From: Ruminiclostridium cellobioparum subsp. termitidis CT1112
Lineage (GTDB): Bacteria > Bacillota > Clostridia > Acetivibrionales > DSM-1351
Assembly (NCBI RefSeq): GCF_000350485.1
Contig: NZ_AORV01000078.1
Span: forward strand, 1-64,000
Reading direction: 5' to 3'
DNA: 64,000 nt
Made by a program: the position numbers and the translations under genes. Below the pieces are notes generated by a model that saw only the letters and a list, made by a program, of their open reading frames with translations, searched no databases and had not been told where the DNA came from. Positions 9,970 through 18,274 of this stretch are shown here, piece after piece (within the stretch, counting starts at the first letter, position 1; each line of letters starts with the position of its first letter).

Positions 9970-9986
9970 ATTAGTTTACATCCCTC

Positions 9987-10052
9987 TTTGTCAACACTGA
10001 CAAAATACTACCCTCTATTGACAATGTATTGTACATTGTTAATAGAGGGTAG
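9987..10052 (-). promoter_or_regulatory. Two inverted repeats upstream of the sensor kinase gene (element copy 2)
   Basis: The 261-bp gap 9970-10230 holds two symmetric elements. TTTGTCA-ACAC-TGACAAA lies at 9987-10004. A much larger hairpin has 21-bp arms (10008-10028 and 10032-10052, 20 of 21 positions pairing, 3-nt loop). The left arm shares CTACCCTCTATTGACAATG with the element at 6410. Neither strand has a strong T-run after the stem. Candidate roles are a regulator operator or an RNA stem that separates permease and kinase messages. Nothing else recognisable lies in the rest of the gap. Confidence 0.55.
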
Positions 10053-10230
10053 AGTCATTGCAGTTAAAACTACGACTGAAACCTTTATGTTTTAACCGTA
10101 ACGACTCTATAAAATTAAACATCATTCTACATATTTCCCTTAAATAATACGATATTTCGACAAATTATTCAACTTCAATATCTATCCGTATGGTATTCTG
10201 CCATTGAAGTCAGAAGTGGTCAGAAGTTAC

Positions 10231-11061
10231 CTATCCCTTGACTGCACCGGCTGTAACACCTTTAACAATATTTTTCTGCATTAATATAAAGAATAAAATT
10301 GATGGTATCACAGCAAGAACAATAGCCGTCATTGTATACTGCCAATCGGTTACATACTGTCCAATGAAGGTATATGCAGCAAGTGTCAGGGTTTTTGACT
10401 CCTTTGTCCCGTTAAGGAATATCAGCGGCAAAAGGAAGTCATTCCATACCCACATTACGTCTATGATAATAATTGTACTTGTAATAGGCTTCAGCAATGG
10501 GAATATTACGGAATAAAACATCCTTAGCGTTGATGCTCCGTCAACTACGGCACTTTCATCAATTTCTCTCGGAATGCTTTTAACAAAACCATGGTACATA
10601 AATATTGCGGTAGGTGCCGCAAAACCCCAGTATAGTGTACCTAATCCCCAGATATTATTCGGTAATTTAATAATATTTAAAAACTTTATCAATGTAATCA
10701 TAATTGTCTGAAAAGGAATCAGCATTGGCGAAATACAAAAAATATATATCACCCAGCTCAATCTGGTCTTTGTTCTGGACAGCATAAATCCGGCAAGAGA
10801 GCTGAAAAGGATTATCCCTAAAATGGCCAAACCGGTCACTATAGTATTGTTCAAGAATAATTTGGGGTAGTTGATATTATTCCAAACGTAAGAATAATTT
10901 TCAAAATGCAGAATTGCAGGAAATGCTGTAACGTCTGTCATCACTTCTTTAAAACTCTTCAAGGAATTCAGCAATACCAAAAATATAGGGTATAAAAATA
11001 ATATTACAGCCGCCAGCAGAACCAGTTCCATAACTATTAAGCTCTTTTTACTTTTATTCAT
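10231..11061 (-). CDS. ABC sugar transporter permease (MalG/AraQ type)
   Basis: 276 residues, about six hydrophobic segments. The cytoplasmic EAA-type loop that docks the ATPase is visible as EIDESAVVDGASTLRMFY, with the downstream VIFPLLKP. The N-terminal IFLYPIFLVLLNSLK and C-terminal FFILMQKNIVKGVTAGAVKG are characteristic of MalG-family inner-membrane permeases. The start codon overlaps the stop of the upstream permease by one base (TAATG), so the two are translationally coupled. It forms the channel with the permease at 11061-11939 and uses the binding lipoprotein at 4978-6294. No ATPase gene is present; a shared MsmX/MsmK-type ATPase elsewhere is expected. Confidence 0.92.
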   Translation of the reverse strand: MNKSKKSLIVMELVLLAAVILFLYPIFLVLLNSLKSFKEVMTDVTAFPAILHFENYSYVWNNINYPKLFLNNTIVTGLAILGIILFSSLAGFMLSRTKTRLSWVIYIFCISPMLIPFQTIMITLIKFLNIIKLPNNIWGLGTLYWGFAAPTAIFMYHGFVKSIPREIDESAVVDGASTLRMFYSVIFPLLKPITSTIIIIDVMWVWNDFLLPLIFLNGTKESKTLTLAAYTFIGQYVTDWQYTMTAIVLAVIPSILFFILMQKNIVKGVTAGAVKG

Positions 11062-11939
11062 TATATTTCAACCTCCCTGCTCTTGAAGAATGTAACCTGT
11101 ACAAGCGTTATAACCAGTATGGCTATAAAAAGAACAAGTGCTTTTGCAGTTCCATAGCCATAGGTGTTATTCTGAAAGGCTTCCTTATAAATATCATATG
11201 TAATACTTGTAGTAGCTCCCCCAGGTCCGCCATTGGTCAATGAAACAATAACATCAAATACCTTGATGGAATTTGTCAATGCCAAAAATACGCATGAAGT
11301 TATAGAGGGCATTAAAAGAGGAATAGTCACACTGAAAAACCTCCTTATGCTGCCTGCCCCGTCAACAATTGCCGCCTCAATCAGTTCATAGGGAATAGAC
11401 TGCAGACCTGCAATATATATAACAATATAGAACCCTATAGACTGCCATATGGAAACGAATAATATCGACCAAAAGGCCAGCTTTGCGTTACCAAGCCAAC
11501 TCCATGAAAACATGTCCCAATTCGTAATTTCTCCAAGACTCTGGAAGCCTTGAATAAATATAAATCTCCATATGAAGCCTACAATTACCAGGCTTAAAAT
11601 ATAGGGAATAAAAAATCCCGCACGGAGAATGTTTGTGCTATGCAGCTTCTTGTCAAGCATCACAGCTATCAATACAGCCAGAACGTTAATTATAAGGATA
11701 AACAATACCGAGAACTTTATGGTAAATACGGCCGAGGATTTAAATGCAGTGTCTTCAGTAAATATTAATTTAAAGTTTTCTGCTCCGACAAACCTGGCTG
11801 CTTTGCTAATACCGTTCCATTCAGTAAACGAATAAGCCATACTCATAACAAAAGGAATATATACTACAAATGAAATGAGAACCACCACCGGTAATACATA
11901 TATAAGATACTCAAATTTACCTATGCCTTTTTTAAACAT
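11061..11939 (-). CDS. ABC sugar transporter permease (MalF/UgpA type)
   Basis: 292 residues from the ATG at 11939, which has GGAGG five bases upstream; the reading frame also contains a GTG at 11951 that would overlap that ribosome site. About six membrane segments. The EAA loop reads ELIEAAIVDGAGSIRRFF followed by VTIPLLMP, and the typical NGGPGGATTSITYDIYKEAF precedes the last segment. First gene of the group that runs to the kinase, regulator, binding protein and alpha-glucosidase. Upstream lie a tandem 12-bp repeat and the promoter-like element at 12009-12070. Confidence 0.92.
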   Translation of the reverse strand: MFKKGIGKFEYLIYVLPVVVLISFVVYIPFVMSMAYSFTEWNGISKAARFVGAENFKLIFTEDTAFKSSAVFTIKFSVLFILIINVLAVLIAVMLDKKLHSTNILRAGFFIPYILSLVIVGFIWRFIFIQGFQSLGEITNWDMFSWSWLGNAKLAFWSILFVSIWQSIGFYIVIYIAGLQSIPYELIEAAIVDGAGSIRRFFSVTIPLLMPSITSCVFLALTNSIKVFDVIVSLTNGGPGGATTSITYDIYKEAFQNNTYGYGTAKALVLFIAILVITLVQVTFFKSREVEI

Positions 11940-11958
11940 ACGTACCTCCACTTTCTTA

Positions 11959-11982
11959 ATTTAACTCGTTATTTAACTCGTT
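11959..11982. repeat. Tandem 12-bp direct repeat upstream of permease gene
   Basis: ATTTAACTCGTT occurs twice head to tail (11959-11970, 11971-11982), 20 to 43 bp upstream of the permease start and inside its untranslated leader. AraC-type regulators often bind direct repeats, but this one lies downstream of the predicted promoter, so its role is open. Confidence 0.5.
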
Positions 11983-12008
11983 GTGCCGGTTATTCCATAT
12001 TTGCTTTA

Positions 12009-12070
12009 CCAGTTGATTTCAATAAATCTATCTGTAAAGCAAAACACAATTTCAATTAGCAACACGTTAA
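12009..12070 (-). promoter_or_regulatory. Promoter-like conserved element, copy C (upstream of ABC/two-component operon)
   Basis: On the minus strand it reads TGCTAATTG, then TTTGCTTTAC, then ATCAACTGG, the same block order and spacing as in copies A (38972-39038) and B (63880-63937). TTGCTT at 12042-12037 could be a -35 box; TGAAAT or GAAATC 15-16 nt on is a weak -10. In this copy TTGCTTTAC is also repeated as an inverted repeat (GTAAAGCAA at 12034-12042 and TTGCTTTAC at 12001-12009). It lies about 70-130 bp ahead of the permease gene. Confidence 0.55.
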
Positions 12071-12230
12071 TTTATATTTATTATCCAATATGGATGAGAT
12101 ATGGAGAATGTATATTCGTAACATGGTATAGGTAAAAAAGTGTACACTTTTTACTGCAGGAAATGGGACTTTCCTTTTCAAATCCTGTGTATAGGAATTT
12201 ACTGTTTGGAATTTTCTAGTGCGTACGCTC

Positions 12231-12264
12231 AAAAAGCCGGGAGCTTTTGGCGGCCTTCTTTTTG
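12231..12264. terminator. Degenerate terminator-like hairpin
   Basis: AAAAAGCCGGGAGCTTTT at 12231-12248 is identical to the left part of the strong terminator at 34898-34928, but the right arm (GGCGGCCTTCTTTTT) matches only partly. It looks like a decayed or diverged copy. The rest of 11983-12508 contains the promoter-like element and the terminator at 12401; no convincing gene is seen. Confidence 0.35.
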
Positions 12265-12400
12265 TATACAGTTTGAACCATGGGTTTAAATTCACAACCG
12301 AATTATAGTATGTCCTTGTCTAATATTCTTTGAACATTTTGTTTCCTATGGAGTATTCGATGAATTTCCACCGTCTCATTCGATTCATTTACTACATAAA

Positions 12401-12452
12401 AAGCGATAAAAGCGGCATTATCTTCTGTTGGGTAATGCCGCTCTTATCGCTT
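12401..12452 (-). terminator. Intrinsic terminator after the GH39 gene
   Basis: 20-bp inverted repeat (19 of 20 pair): AAGCGATAAAAGCGGCATTA at 12401-12420 and its partner at 12433-12452, 12-nt loop. On the minus strand the stem is followed by TTTTTATG. It closes the operon that ends with the gene at 12509. Confidence 0.85.
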
Positions 12453-12508
12453 CGGAACCTCCAATTATTATTTGTCTCATAACTAACCTCTATCTAACAT
12501 AAGCCAAA

Positions 12509-14014
12509 TCAATAGACCTTACTTAATTCTATTAAAACAACTCCATGAGGTTTTATAGTTATATCCCTTTCATATGCGTCGGTATTTTCCAAATAACATA
12601 TACTTCCTTTTGGCTTCATATTTGCTTTAAGGACTGCTAGATCGTCGGTGTCAGGGTTTTCCGTTGTACCATTTGCTACCCAGCTGTCAAAAACAGAGCC
12701 ATTTTCACGGTCATTTACATAAGTTACAGCTTTATATCTTCCCTCCAAATTCTCTATTACAATCTGTAAATTTTCATCCTCTTTATTTTCAAATACAGAA
12801 TACCTGTCGTAATCAGACAAACCCGTACGAACTCCATCTGAAAAAGCATGATTAAAGTGGCAGTAATTCCACATTAATATTTGAATTTTATCTTCTTTTC
12901 GTGTGACTATATAATTTTTGCCGCTATAAAGCTTTTCACAGCCAAGCCTGGATAAAAACCAATATCCATTGTAAGACGGTTTTTCAAGTCCCTGGGCATT
13001 TATTAACCCAAAGCCTCCATGAAAAATGGACCTGCCGGCGCCTCTTTCTTCAAAGATATCTGTAAATGCCCAAAAACCAAGTGAATCTGCCAAACCCAGG
13101 CACTTAATATTGTTCTGTATGATAAATGGAGCCATGTACATGGTATCGTGTATCAGATCTCTATCATTTGGAGAAGCATTCCACTCAGTTATATGTACTT
13201 CAGTGTCAATGTAACCGCAGTTGTTCATTATATCTTTGAGCCATATCAAGCTGTTGTATGTACCGTTTTCATCCCTGTAACCCTCACGTTGATTTCCATC
13301 AGAGCCAATTGGATAAGTATTTGGATATGGATGAGTAGAAACAAAATCTACCGGTACGCTATTGCTTGTGCAATAATTGAGGAAATCTTCAACCCATGGA
13401 GGGCTTCCGTCTATCGAGCCAGAAGATGCAGGACCGCCAACTTTCATATCAGTATCTATTTGCTTTATAGTCTCGGCTGTAACCTTGTATAATTTAAAAT
13501 ACTCTTCCTGGGTTCCAGACCAGAAAAGATTTAAATTAGGTTCATTCCACACTTCAAAATACCAACTTAAAACTTCCTTTTTTCCATACCTGTTTATACA
13601 GTGTTTTACAAATGTTCCAACCAGCATGGACCATTTTTCATAATCCTTCGGAGGTGTAATATTCCCCTTCCACCAAAATACGGTTTTATCCCCGCTTCGC
13701 AAATCATATGGTGTGAAGCTAAGCTCCATAATCGGACGGAGGTTAACACTATGCAGGAAATCCAGTAAGGAATCTATATACTGCCAGTTATACACAGGCT
13801 TTCCGTTTTCATCCTCATGGTAGACCATCATATCTTTATGAAAAACACCGTGGAAACGTATATATTCAAAGCCTATCTCCTGCTGTATTTTTGATAGCTG
13901 TTCACGCCATTCCGCTCTTAAGCCCTCGTTTGCTCTGCCCGCTGTTATAAGCTTTTTCCATATAGGCTTAAACAGCTCACCCTTATGTTGTAAATCAATT
14001 TTTATTTCTTCCAT
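12509..14014 (-). CDS. GH39 family glycoside hydrolase (beta-xylosidase-like)
   Basis: 501 residues, no signal peptide, cytoplasmic. The ATG at 14014 (MEEIKIDLQHKGELFKPIWK) has AGGAGG nine bases upstream; the in-frame ATG at 14035 lies upstream of that site and is rejected. The (beta/alpha)8 GH39 signatures are present: FEYIRFHGVFHKDMMVY near the N-terminus, WYFEVWNEPNLNLFW with the acid/base Glu, and VHITEWNASPNDRD with the nucleophile Glu. About 500 residues is normal for GH39 beta-xylosidases, whose members also include alpha-L-iduronidases. It is the last gene of the group 31999-12509 with GH38 and a HAD phosphatase and would trim imported oligosaccharides. Xylosidase activity is likely but not proven by sequence. 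Confidence 0.88.
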   Translation of the reverse strand: MEEIKIDLQHKGELFKPIWKKLITAGRANEGLRAEWREQLSKIQQEIGFEYIRFHGVFHKDMMVYHEDENGKPVYNWQYIDSLLDFLHSVNLRPIMELSFTPYDLRSGDKTVFWWKGNITPPKDYEKWSMLVGTFVKHCINRYGKKEVLSWYFEVWNEPNLNLFWSGTQEEYFKLYKVTAETIKQIDTDMKVGGPASSGSIDGSPPWVEDFLNYCTSNSVPVDFVSTHPYPNTYPIGSDGNQREGYRDENGTYNSLIWLKDIMNNCGYIDTEVHITEWNASPNDRDLIHDTMYMAPFIIQNNIKCLGLADSLGFWAFTDIFEERGAGRSIFHGGFGLINAQGLEKPSYNGYWFLSRLGCEKLYSGKNYIVTRKEDKIQILMWNYCHFNHAFSDGVRTGLSDYDRYSVFENKEDENLQIVIENLEGRYKAVTYVNDRENGSVFDSWVANGTTENPDTDDLAVLKANMKPKGSICYLENTDAYERDITIKPHGVVLIELSKVY

Positions 14015-14251
14015 GCTTTTCAGCCTCCTATACATTATCCGCTATCGTTTATCAAAGCCTTAGATTGAGGCATTATAGTAACTTTTTTGCAATCCAGCGG
14101 TACGTTTTGCCCTATAATTTTGATATGCCGCAGGAATTTTATGCCTCGACATGGTCAATAGTACACACAACCTATGCCTTTTATTTTAATGGCCTTTTAT
14201 GACTAAATTGGAGAGTTGATTTTGTATTCCGTTTGAACACAGATTTTAATA

Positions 14252-15247
14252 TCATTTATTGAGAATCAGAGGTAAAGCATCTGTGAGATTTTTAAATTCC
14301 TTTAACAGTAAGGGTCTAACTCCACTTTTAGCAATGTTTCCTCCACCTATGCCAATGGCACTAAAACCCGCCAGTCTTATAGAAACTATTCCAGCCGATG
14401 AGTCCTCAATTCCGATAACCCGGTTGCTTATTTTTGGGTCCAGTCCAAGTCCAACTCTGGCAGTTTCCGAATAAAGCCAGGGGTGAGGCTTGGGAGCCAA
14501 TTCACCTATTGTTCCGGTCTGTCCTTTGCGCAATGCCTGTCCTGCAGTAATTATAGCATCATAGAAGTCCAGAGGATCACCCATCTTCAGAGTATCAAAA
14601 GCAGATATTATTTCAGGCATGGCCTTTTCATACAAACCTGAAGTAACCAGTCCAATTTTTATTCCATTACCTTTTAGTTCATATAAGAATTCCTTTAAGC
14701 CCGGACTCGGAGTAAAAGCATTCTTTCTGCCCCTGCCTGCCATTATCTCCTTCATTTCAAAATGAGTTATATCATAGTATATTTTTCGAGCTTCCTCCAC
14801 GCTTTTACCGGGGCAATACTTATCGGAGCAATACTGAAGATGTTCCGATACTGAATGCCCTGAGACAAACGGCTCATCCTCTTGTTCCAACGAAAACTTT
14901 GGATCTCCAAGCAATTTTGATGTAGTCTGTTCGATTATCCACATCCAAAAGGATTCACTATGTACACTTGTTCCATCAAGATCCATAAGGACTGCCTTGG
15001 CAGGGCCCTCGAAGCTCACATCCTTCAGTTGATAAATTGCTGGATATCCCATGGAAGACTTTACGTATACCAAGGTTTTGTCCTCATACACTATGAACTC
15101 TATCTTTTTATCAGAAGGTGTCAAAATCATTCTTACACCTTCTCTGCCTGCTTTCCACAACCCGCTTCCGCCTGATTCCAATTCAATAAAATCTCTCTTA
15201 TACTTTTCATCAATCATGCCTATTCCTGGGATTTTGTTCATTATCAA
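14252..15247 (-). CDS. HAD-superfamily phosphatase / beta-phosphoglucomutase-like protein with N-terminal extension
   Basis: 331 residues starting at a TTG (15247) seven bases after GGAGG; an ATG two codons later (15241) is the alternative. The start overlaps the last codons of the GH38 gene, so the pair is translationally coupled. HAD motifs: I LMDLDGTSVHSE (residues ~86-97), II LVTSGLYEKA, III Lys in APKPHPWLYSE, IV VIGIEDSSAGI. A helical cap sits between motifs I and II as in beta-phosphoglucomutase/sugar-phosphatase subfamilies. The first ~83 residues are extra and resemble no domain I recognise; usual members start at the DxDGT motif. Likely acts on a sugar phosphate derived from the glycan handled by its neighbours; substrate unknown. 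Confidence 0.75.
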   Translation of the reverse strand: MIMNKIPGIGMIDEKYKRDFIELESGGSGLWKAGREGVRMILTPSDKKIEFIVYEDKTLVYVKSSMGYPAIYQLKDVSFEGPAKAVLMDLDGTSVHSESFWMWIIEQTTSKLLGDPKFSLEQEDEPFVSGHSVSEHLQYCSDKYCPGKSVEEARKIYYDITHFEMKEIMAGRGRKNAFTPSPGLKEFLYELKGNGIKIGLVTSGLYEKAMPEIISAFDTLKMGDPLDFYDAIITAGQALRKGQTGTIGELAPKPHPWLYSETARVGLGLDPKISNRVIGIEDSSAGIVSIRLAGFSAIGIGGGNIAKSGVRPLLLKEFKNLTDALPLILNK

Positions 15248-18063
15248 ATCTGTTCCTCCATTTCCATCTCCAATGTGACTATCTTATTGCTTACCGCACT
15301 TAAAATTACTGAGTTGGTATCCAGCAACATAACATCTCCTATGCGTTTCTCATTGAGATCTGTAAAATAAGCCGCTTTAATTTTGGCACTAAAATTTACA
15401 ATTCCCCTTACCCTTTCACTGGCCGGATTGAACAATCTCATGATATAACTATTTCTGTCTTCTGCTTTCTTAAAAGCGGACATTACAAAACTTGACGGTT
15501 CGACTGAGTAGAAGCTGTGATTCAGAGGCAAAGCTCCGCCTGTATGTTTACCTGTTTGTATTAGTTTAAGTGGTACATTGGTCTTTTCTGCCTCATAATA
15601 AATATGTGCATTCTCCCAAGTTCCCTTATGAGGATAAATAGAGTACTCATATTCCAGAGTTCCAATGCACTGGCCTCCCTTCTGATGCGGGAATATTCCT
15701 GCCGAGCGGAATTCAGTACAAATGATGTTTCTTACACTTCTGAATAAAGTCAGTGCAATAGTACCTTTTTTATTATCCATAGCTTCAAATTCGGTTAAAC
15801 AGTTATTTAAAAGAGCAAATCCTTTTTCTCCGTCACTCAGGTCTACAAAGGTTTGTTGAGGAAGTGTCTGCATTTCAGGCCAAAATTCATCTTTTATTGG
15901 AGAAACAGGTCGTCTGTCTACAGTAAAATGACCTGCCGCATCCGAATACTCGGCATTTATTCCGGTATCAAACATGACTCTGAATCTATGATCCTCAACA
16001 GTATTTTCAACTTTAAGCTTTACATCCACCTTTCTAGAGCCATACTTGAGTGTATAATAAACATTCGCTGTCAATTCCTTTTCTTCATCTCCACGCCTGC
16101 TTTCTCCCCTGATTTCATTTTCAGGTCTTAATGCATATGCCGGAAGCTTCATTTTTATCTCGGCTGCTATGGTTGCAGAGAGAGGGCCATTGTCCTCAAG
16201 CCATATTTTTGCCTGGCTTCCAAGGCTGGTAAAAGTCTTATTATAATGCGGCGGATAATACATCCAGTAATCTCCGCAATCACCTGTGTCTTCAAAATAA
16301 TTTAATTTCGAATACTGTGTATTTGTTATCTTGTCATATAAATTTATGGTTCCATTATTTTGTATTTCAACCTTTAGATATTCATTTTCCATGGTGTTAA
16401 CGGATTGGGATATATCCCTTCCTTCACTGGTTCTCATTTCAGCCCAGAATACCGCTTTTCTGTTGAAATTCTTTGTAGGTACAAGTTTATATACCTTGTA
16501 ACCTCCTGCAGGAACCTCTCCTGTTTCCATATAGAGACAATGCCTGTCGACATAAAAAGGCAGCGGTCTTGAATGCAGATCATTTACCGGAATGGTTCCT
16601 TCTCTTCTGGAAACCCTTTGTTTCTTCATCTTTCTACCATTGCAGTCCACTATTTCAAAATCCCAAATATTATATTCGCTGGGTGTATCCAAGTAACACT
16701 TTATAATCTCGCTTCTACTATATGGTGAAGGATTGACTGCTACCAGCAATATGTCTTTACTATCAAAGCAGTCGGTATTAATATTTTTCACTATTTCTGC
16801 ACATGCTGTATTATTGATTACGCCGCTTATCTCCAAAGCCTGATTCAGCATGTACATAACATCCTCAACGGTTTTGTCCTGAGTAACTCCATTTATGGAA
16901 TCATGAGGGTGTGACAGCAGCATGTATTTGATAGCTATATCAAGAAAATTTCTGTCATATTTGCCTCCCACCATGGCACTTATCACCGACAAAGGCTCTG
17001 CTATATGAAATAATGAATTCTGAACCTTTTTATTAAGAATCTTAATATACGGCCTTGTCATTAAAGCATTTGCAGAACATGCCGGAGCAGGCCCGTCCCT
17101 CAATTCACCTTTTACAATCTTTAGTCTATCGTAATCCAAAAGTTCTTTTAGCTTTTCAGTGTATTCCTCCAGTGTTGTAAGGGCAAATTCCTTATCATCA
17201 AATATTCCATTTGCCTTCTTAATTATTTCGGTAAGCATTGGCTGCGAGGTAGTGGAATCGCTTCCATTCATTAATACTCTGTGTGATTTCACCATTGTGT
17301 CTTCCACAGCATCCCACGCAATTTGAACAGCATCTCTTACCATATCCTCATGCAGCTTTTCGGTATTCTCAAGTTTAAGATAATCCTGAAAGTAACCCTG
17401 TTCATCAGCCTGATGATAGATAGTCCCTGCTTTGTCCCATTCCAGTTTGTAAGCCTCAGAATGATAGTCCATACCGGTCATTATTTTCAGGTAGGAATTC
17501 ATAAAAAAGTTTGCTCTTCCAAACTGGCCGAGTCTTGTTGCCAATATCCTTGTTCCATCAGGACCTTCCCAGATGAATTCACTGTCTGGAGCTCTTTCCT
17601 TTGACACATTCTTTGCAACAATTACAATATCAAATCCAAAACCCTTATAAATTTGTGGAAATTGTGATATCTGCCCCCAGCCGAAAGATTCATAAGCTAT
17701 ATGCAAATGACCTCCCAACTCATCAGAATACCTTATACCCTTCATCAGATTTCTTATAAGGCTTTCTCCATCTAATGGGTATAAGTCAGGTAACGTATAC
17801 CATGGACCTACTGAAATTCTTCCTTCCTTTATATATCTTTTTATTTTTCCCATATTTTCAGGTCTGACCATAAGATAATCTTCAACAACGACACTCTGTC
17901 CATCCAATATGAAAGATTTATATTCGTCATTATTATCCAAGGTTTCAAGCAGTTCATCTATCAGATTAACAAGATACATCCTGTTTTCCCACAATGGATA
18001 TCTCCATTCTCTGTCCCAATGGGTATGCGTTACTATATATCCTTTTTCTTTGTTACTGTCCAT
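15244..18063 (-). CDS. GH38 alpha-mannosidase-like protein with altered nucleophile region
   Basis: 939 residues from the ATG at 18063, six bases after AGGAGG; the in-frame ATG at 18096 lies upstream of that site. The N-terminal zinc motif HTHWDREWRYPLW and the later HPHDSINGVTQD fit GH38 metal ligands. Where GH38 enzymes carry the nucleophile Asp in a PDxFG context, this protein reads IAYESFGWGQISQFPQIY, with Glu and two extra residues before PQI. The central helical and C-terminal beta domains are present and length is normal. No signal peptide, so cytoplasmic. Followed by the coupled HAD phosphatase and GH39 genes. It may be a GH38 subfamily with shifted substrate or mechanism. Confidence 0.82.
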   Translation of the reverse strand: MDSNKEKGYIVTHTHWDREWRYPLWENRMYLVNLIDELLETLDNNDEYKSFILDGQSVVVEDYLMVRPENMGKIKRYIKEGRISVGPWYTLPDLYPLDGESLIRNLMKGIRYSDELGGHLHIAYESFGWGQISQFPQIYKGFGFDIVIVAKNVSKERAPDSEFIWEGPDGTRILATRLGQFGRANFFMNSYLKIMTGMDYHSEAYKLEWDKAGTIYHQADEQGYFQDYLKLENTEKLHEDMVRDAVQIAWDAVEDTMVKSHRVLMNGSDSTTSQPMLTEIIKKANGIFDDKEFALTTLEEYTEKLKELLDYDRLKIVKGELRDGPAPACSANALMTRPYIKILNKKVQNSLFHIAEPLSVISAMVGGKYDRNFLDIAIKYMLLSHPHDSINGVTQDKTVEDVMYMLNQALEISGVINNTACAEIVKNINTDCFDSKDILLVAVNPSPYSRSEIIKCYLDTPSEYNIWDFEIVDCNGRKMKKQRVSRREGTIPVNDLHSRPLPFYVDRHCLYMETGEVPAGGYKVYKLVPTKNFNRKAVFWAEMRTSEGRDISQSVNTMENEYLKVEIQNNGTINLYDKITNTQYSKLNYFEDTGDCGDYWMYYPPHYNKTFTSLGSQAKIWLEDNGPLSATIAAEIKMKLPAYALRPENEIRGESRRGDEEKELTANVYYTLKYGSRKVDVKLKVENTVEDHRFRVMFDTGINAEYSDAAGHFTVDRRPVSPIKDEFWPEMQTLPQQTFVDLSDGEKGFALLNNCLTEFEAMDNKKGTIALTLFRSVRNIICTEFRSAGIFPHQKGGQCIGTLEYEYSIYPHKGTWENAHIYYEAEKTNVPLKLIQTGKHTGGALPLNHSFYSVEPSSFVMSAFKKAEDRNSYIMRLFNPASERVRGIVNFSAKIKAAYFTDLNEKRIGDVMLLDTNSVILSAVSNKIVTLEMEMEEQI

Positions 18064-18216
18064 TCCACACCTCCTGGCTTTATTTTCCGAATTCAATTTT
18101 TATACTTTGGCTTGCCTTTACTTAGATTTTTCTACAACTCCAAAAGGCACCGTTATATACCGAGCCTGGCATAAGTACATGAAATCATATTTGAAATTCT
18201 ATAGAAATCTAAAATG

Positions 18217-18250
18217 AACGGAGAAGTGCACACTTGTGCACTTTCCCGTT
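18217..18250 (-). terminator. Hairpin terminator between the SLH-protein gene and the GH38 gene
   Basis: Inverted repeat centred on GTGCACA/TGTGCAC (arms ~15 bp with two mismatches, very short loop), starting 24 bp after the stop of the giant SLH gene, followed on the minus strand by TTCATTTTAG. Probably attenuates transcription into the intracellular enzyme genes downstream. Confidence 0.6.
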
Positions 18251-18274
18251 TATTCCGATTATTCTGATGCAGGC

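Noticed and set aside
12056-12295. 79-codon minus-strand reading frame upstream of the ABC operon
   Set aside because: No ribosome site, no recognisable motif, overlaps the conserved promoter-like element and a hairpin; probably noncoding.
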